From CAYXVJ01 sp050309435 (GTDB lineage Bacteria > Bacillota > Clostridia > Saccharofermentanales > Fastidiosipilaceae), in contig JBNRMJ010000027.1 in the NCBI GenBank assembly GCA_050309435.1, forward strand, positions 13,883 through 77,882: DNA of 64,000 nucleotides. The letters run 5' to 3'. Shown here one piece after another: positions 61,699-64,000 of this stretch (position 1 is its first letter; each line of letters begins with the position of its first letter). The position numbers were made by a program, and so were the translations under genes. Under the pieces are notes generated by a model, which did no database searches, had not been told where the DNA came from, and saw only the letters and a program-made list of their open reading frames with translations.

Positions 61699-62910
61699 TT
61701 ATTTCAGAGGATCCGGGAGCGCGAGGACTTTATCGGCCAACTCGTCGGCCCAGGCACGGATCGCTTCCTTATCGGCTTCGGTCGGAAGACCCTTAATCAT
61801 CAGGGGCGACAAACGCTCGGCCTTCAGATTGGAAGTCAAAGCTTCGATCGTCTCCGCAGCCTTACCGCCCCAGCCGTAAGAACCCATAAAACCGAAGTAC
61901 TTGACTCTGGGCTTCAAGGCGTTAAAGAGGACGGCGGCATAAGCGGCGGCCGGATGAGGACCGGTCAAGACTGTCGGACCTGCGATAACCATGGCGGCCG
62001 CATCGACCAGCTCGGTGGACATATGGCCGGTTTCGACCATCAGATCCGCGGGCTTAGAAACTAGATTGCGAACGGAATATTCTACGCCGCGCCTGGCCAG
62101 TTGAATCGCCAGAGTTTCTACCATCACGCGTGTGCTGTCGTGCATGCTGACATATCCCACAATGACGTTTTGGCGCTTGCGCTCGCCCGTATATGTCTCG
62201 TAAAGCGATAAAACGAAATCAGGATCGTACCAGATAAGACCGTGAGCCGGCGCGATGATGCGCGGGTTGAGCTCTCTTGTCTGCATGGTGTACTTCGTCA
62301 CCTGCACGTTATATGGCATCATGATTTCGGCATAATAGGCACGCGTCGCCGCGGCCAGAACCTCGCTGGAGGTGTGATAAGCATTCTCTTCCATGGCGAA
62401 GTGAGCGCCAAAGAGGTCACTGGAGAACAAGATTCCTTCTTCGACCAGATAGACCATGGTGTTATCCGGCCAGTGAGCGAAAGGAATCGGGCGGAACTCA
62501 AGCGTACGGCCGCCAAGATCCAGTGTTTCGCCGGCTGCCATGATACGGAATTGTTCGCGCGGAATGTGAAGGTGGGTTTCCATGAGGTCAACGACAGCCT
62601 TGGTGGCTACCAGCTGAGCTTCCGGATAGAGTTTCATGATCACGGGAGTGGATCCCGCATGATCCTGCTCGGTATGAAGATTGATGATGTAATCGACCTT
62701 CTCGATACCGGCTTCCTTCAGATTGCGAAGCAGGACATCTACCTTCATCGGGTCGACGGGATCAATCAGCGCCGTATGGGTCTCGCCCACGACAATATAT
62801 GTATTATAACTGGTGCCATACTCCAGCGGCATCAGCGCATCGAACATCGGACGATCGCGATGGCTGGCGCCCAACTCGAAGACATTGGGTGCTAATACTT
62901 GTAATGACAT
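61699..62910 (-). CDS. Flavodiiron protein (FprA, A-type flavoprotein)
   Basis: Reduces O2 to water or NO to N2O in anaerobes, with electrons from rubredoxin. 403 residues: a beta-lactamase-like diiron domain (1-245) with ligands His79, Glu81, Asp83 and His84 in LHTEQDHAGS, His146, Asp165 and His223 all present; then a flavodoxin-like domain (about 250-400) with VGYVSMHDSTR and MGSYGWGGKA. The rubredoxin gene lies immediately upstream. GAGGAA lies about 8 bases before the ATG. O2 versus NO preference cannot be told. Confidence 0.95.
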   Translation of the reverse strand: MSLQVLAPNVFELGASHRDRPMFDALMPLEYGTSYNTYIVVGETHTALIDPVDPMKVDVLLRNLKEAGIEKVDYIINLHTEQDHAGSTPVIMKLYPEAQLVATKAVVDLMETHLHIPREQFRIMAAGETLDLGGRTLEFRPIPFAHWPDNTMVYLVEEGILFSSDLFGAHFAMEENAYHTSSEVLAAATRAYYAEIMMPYNVQVTKYTMQTRELNPRIIAPAHGLIWYDPDFVLSLYETYTGERKRQNVIVGYVSMHDSTRVMVETLAIQLARRGVEYSVRNLVSKPADLMVETGHMSTELVDAAAMVIAGPTVLTGPHPAAAYAAVLFNALKPRVKYFGFMGSYGWGGKAAETIEALTSNLKAERLSPLMIKGLPTEADKEAIRAWADELADKVLALPDPLK

Positions 62911-62929
62911 ATTCTAGATTCCTCACTTA

Positions 62930-63045
62930 AAAAATACGCCTGAAATCACGAAATGAAACTCCGGCATGCTGTCTTGTGAGCTGAGCCTCTCGGGCCTCGA
63001 ACGATCACAGGTCGCCGCTCTATCGGATATCTCTGATTTCAGGCG
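62930..63045 (-). ncRNA. Structured leader/attenuator-like element between rubredoxin and flavodiiron genes
   Basis: On the minus strand CGCCTGAAATCA (63045-63034) pairs perfectly with TGATTTCAGGCG (62948-62937), a 12-bp closing stem around 85 bases, followed at once by TATTTTTT. Inside, GAGGCC-CGAGA-GGCTC forms a smaller hairpin. The T-run ends only about 10 bases before the flavodiiron ribosome site, so there is no room for a fresh promoter after it. It therefore acts as an attenuator, a riboswitch-like element or an RNA end inside the operon. It matches no riboswitch class I know. Confidence 0.55.
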
Positions 63046-63070
63046 CGGTTTAGTCTCGGGTCAAATCCGA

Positions 63071-63229
63071 TTAGATAGGGCTGAACTGATCGGTCTCGGC
63101 GCCGCACAGCGGGCAGGTCCAATCCGACGGCAAGTCGGCGAAAGCCGTGCCGGGCTCTACCCCGTTATCGGGATCTCCTTCTGCGGGGTCATAAACATAA
63201 CCACAAAGGTCACATACATATTTCTGCAT
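63071..63229 (-). CDS. Rubredoxin
   Basis: 52-residue iron-sulfur electron carrier, easily missed because it is short. It starts MQKYVCDLCGYVYDP and ends near CPLCGAETDQF; the two CxxCG pairs hold a single iron. DNGVEPGTAFADLPSDW in the middle is typical. It lies 160 bases upstream of the flavodiiron gene on the same strand and is the obvious electron donor to it. GGTGAT is a modest ribosome site. Confidence 0.96.
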   Translation of the reverse strand: MQKYVCDLCGYVYDPAEGDPDNGVEPGTAFADLPSDWTCPLCGAETDQFSPI

Positions 63230-63294
63230 AATCATCACCACTTTCTTAGTCTGCCGGAATCACTAAGATGAACGGAATTCCGGTCCATAATGGG

Positions 63295-63300
63295 ATTATA
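63295..63300 (-). promoter_or_regulatory. Probable -10 of the rubredoxin-flavodiiron unit
   Basis: Perfect minus-strand TATAAT 66 bases before the rubredoxin start; the -35 is poor. The leader contains the palindrome CGGAATTCCG and a CTTAGT/ACTAAG hairpin (63245-63267). Confidence 0.4.
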
Positions 63301-63397
63301 TCTTATTATCCGATAAAATAACACCTACAAGGATTTTTCGTAACTTTGTAACTTATGCGAATTGTTCCACAAAAGCACTTCCACATACATAAGAAAG

Positions 63398-63438
63398 AAA
63401 AATAGAAAACCGTAAAGAACAGACGCTCTTTACGGTTT
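63398..63438 (-). terminator. Terminator of yhbY
   Basis: Minus-strand AAACCGTAAAG pairs perfectly with CTTTACGGTTT (11 bp, 10-base loop) and runs into TTCTATTTTTC. Confidence 0.85.
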
Positions 63439-63463
63439 AAAACGAGATAGGACGGACTTTGCC

Positions 63464-63772
63464 TTAACGGGGCAAAACGATCCCCTGCCCTTTTTCGGCC
63501 AGCTTGCGCGAGGGACGATAAAGGACAAAACGGCGGCCGATGACCTGGACCACTTCGGCACGAATGTTTTTGGCGATGGCCTCGGCGGCTTCGCGGGGCG
63601 TTAGCTCGGAGGTTTTCAGTACCGTGCCCTTGATCAGCTCGCGGCTTTCGATGGCTTCGTCGAAGTGCTGACTGATGTGCGGATTGAGTCCGTCTTTTCC
63701 CAGCTGGAAAAGAGGATCCAGATCGCTGGCCAGACTTCTGAGGTAAGCTCTTTGCTTTGATGTTAATGCCAT
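63464..63772 (-). CDS. yhbY: YhbY family ribosome-associated RNA-binding protein (CRM domain)
   Basis: 102-residue single CRM/YhbY domain protein that binds pre-50S particles. ALTSKQRAYLRSLASDLDPLFQLGKDGL and VVQVIGRRFVLYRPS (with the GxxG-like RNA-binding loop) are characteristic. AAGGAGAG precedes the ATG. It is a single gene with its own terminator. Confidence 0.95.
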   Translation of the reverse strand: MALTSKQRAYLRSLASDLDPLFQLGKDGLNPHISQHFDEAIESRELIKGTVLKTSELTPREAAEAIAKNIRAEVVQVIGRRFVLYRPSRKLAEKGQGIVLPR

Positions 63773-63797
63773 GATAGCTCTCCTTGTATATTAATGT

Positions 63798-63823
63798 TCA
63801 TCAAAGTGTTCTTACTTTGATGA
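63798..63823. repeat. Perfect 10-bp inverted repeat upstream of yhbY
   Basis: TCATCAAAGT and ACTTTGATGA around 6 bases, 26 bases upstream of the yhbY start. It could be a leader hairpin or an operator. Confidence 0.5.
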
Positions 63824-63901
63824 CGTTTTCTGTTCTGATAAAGTCCGTATACTTGGTGTAAATTGAGAAATAAAAAAAAAGAGCCACGAGCTCGCTTTCG
63901 G

Positions 63902-63907
63902 TATAAT
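63902..63907 (+). promoter_or_regulatory. Perfect TATAAT -10 before the right-edge gene
   Basis: TATAAT 39 bases before the ATG at 63946. A -35 is not clear. Confidence 0.45.
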
Positions 63908-63945
63908 AAGTTTTGACGAAACTAAAAACTGAAAGGAAAGAGATC

Positions 63946-64000
63946 ATGGCTCAAGTACATCTTACACTGGAAGACGAAATTCTTAAAGACCTTATGCTTG
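63946..64000 (+). CDS. Start of a gene cut by the window edge, probably an IS256-type transposase
   Basis: Eighteen codons from an ATG preceded by GAAAGGAAAGAG: the protein begins MAQVHLTLEDEILKDLML. Many IS256 (mutator-type) transposases start with a very similar MAQ-TLxxExLKxL pattern, so I suspect an insertion sequence whose left end lies between about 63825 and 63945. Too short to be sure. Confidence 0.5.
   Translation, partial: MAQVHLTLEDEILKDLML

Noticed and set aside
62930..63045. Known RNA classes for the element between rubredoxin and the flavodiiron gene (SRP RNA, FMN, lysine, SAM or c-di-GMP riboswitches)
   Set aside because: The conserved core sequences of those classes are not present; only the stem and T-run can be supported.
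1..64000. CRISPR arrays, tRNA or rRNA genes, prophage or defence islands
   Set aside because: No regularly spaced repeats, no tRNA-like or rRNA segments and no phage genes were seen; apart from the right-edge fragment the window is core chromosome.

Overview
The window looks like chromosomal core DNA from an anaerobic Gram-positive bacterium of the Firmicutes (class Clostridia is my best guess; the genus cannot be named from sequence alone). The evidence is the gene order and content: mraZ-rsmH-ftsL-PBP-mur-mraY-ftsW-murG-divIB-sbp-ftsZ; rimP-nusA-ylxR-ylxQ-infB-rbfA-nrnA-truB-ribF; small basic protein Sbp, DUF4364 and DUF1934 proteins; a rubredoxin plus flavodiiron protein pair, typical of anaerobic oxygen detoxification; and AGGAGG-type ribosome binding sites nearly everywhere. 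Almost all genes are on the minus strand and tightly packed, often overlapping by 1-30 bases.

Layout. 1-9 kb: start of an oligopeptide-type ABC transporter lipoprotein (cut by the window edge), gap, a plus-strand sugar isomerase/epimerase, aspartase, an acyl-CoA synthetase, a cyclase-family hydrolase and zwf. 9-16.5 kb: a plus-strand CPBP membrane protease with a long acidic N-terminus, then (minus) yceD-rpmF, der-typA and mltG. 16.6-29.4 kb: nrdR, a two-component system, nth-recG-rsmD-coaD-coiled-coil-ddl-DUF1934, and a pair of uncharacterised surface proteins (a 911-residue single-pass protein and a lipoprotein). 29.5-43.9 kb: the division and cell-wall (dcw) cluster, from a clear promoter and a five-box MraZ operator upstream of mraZ to a terminator after sbp. 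ftsZ follows with its own promoter. 44.1-58.6 kb: the nusA-infB translation operon, running on through truB, ribF, an M16 peptidase pair, lgt and rodA to a terminator. 58.7-64 kb: Gfo/Idh oxidoreductase, a small orphan P-loop protein, mscL, DUF4364, flavodiiron protein with rubredoxin, yhbY, and the first codons of what is probably an IS256-type transposase at the right edge.

How the genes work together. The dcw and rodA/lgt genes build and divide the envelope: lipid II assembly by MraY and MurG, septal synthesis by FtsW plus the class B PBP, elongation by RodA, lipoprotein maturation by Lgt, glycan cutting by MltG, and D-Ala-D-Ala supply by Ddl. The nusA-infB block couples transcription, initiation and tRNA/ribosome maturation. 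The rubredoxin-flavodiiron pair reduces O2 or NO.

Most unusual observations: (1) riboflavin kinase/FAD synthetase RibF is fused in frame to a complete non-catalytic M16 peptidase subunit, directly upstream of the catalytic M16 subunit; (2) the MurE of the dcw cluster keeps the Mur-ligase fold signatures but has lost its ATP-binding and catalytic motifs, so it looks like a pseudoenzyme, and murD and murC are missing from the cluster; (3) the conserved FtsZ tail peptide lies 72 residues from the C-terminus and is followed by a second hydrophobic/acidic terminal motif; (4) a roughly 110-nt element closed by a 12-bp stem and ending in a T-run sits between rubredoxin and the flavodiiron gene, probably an attenuator; (5) truB appears to need a non-AUG start to keep its conserved N-terminal motif.
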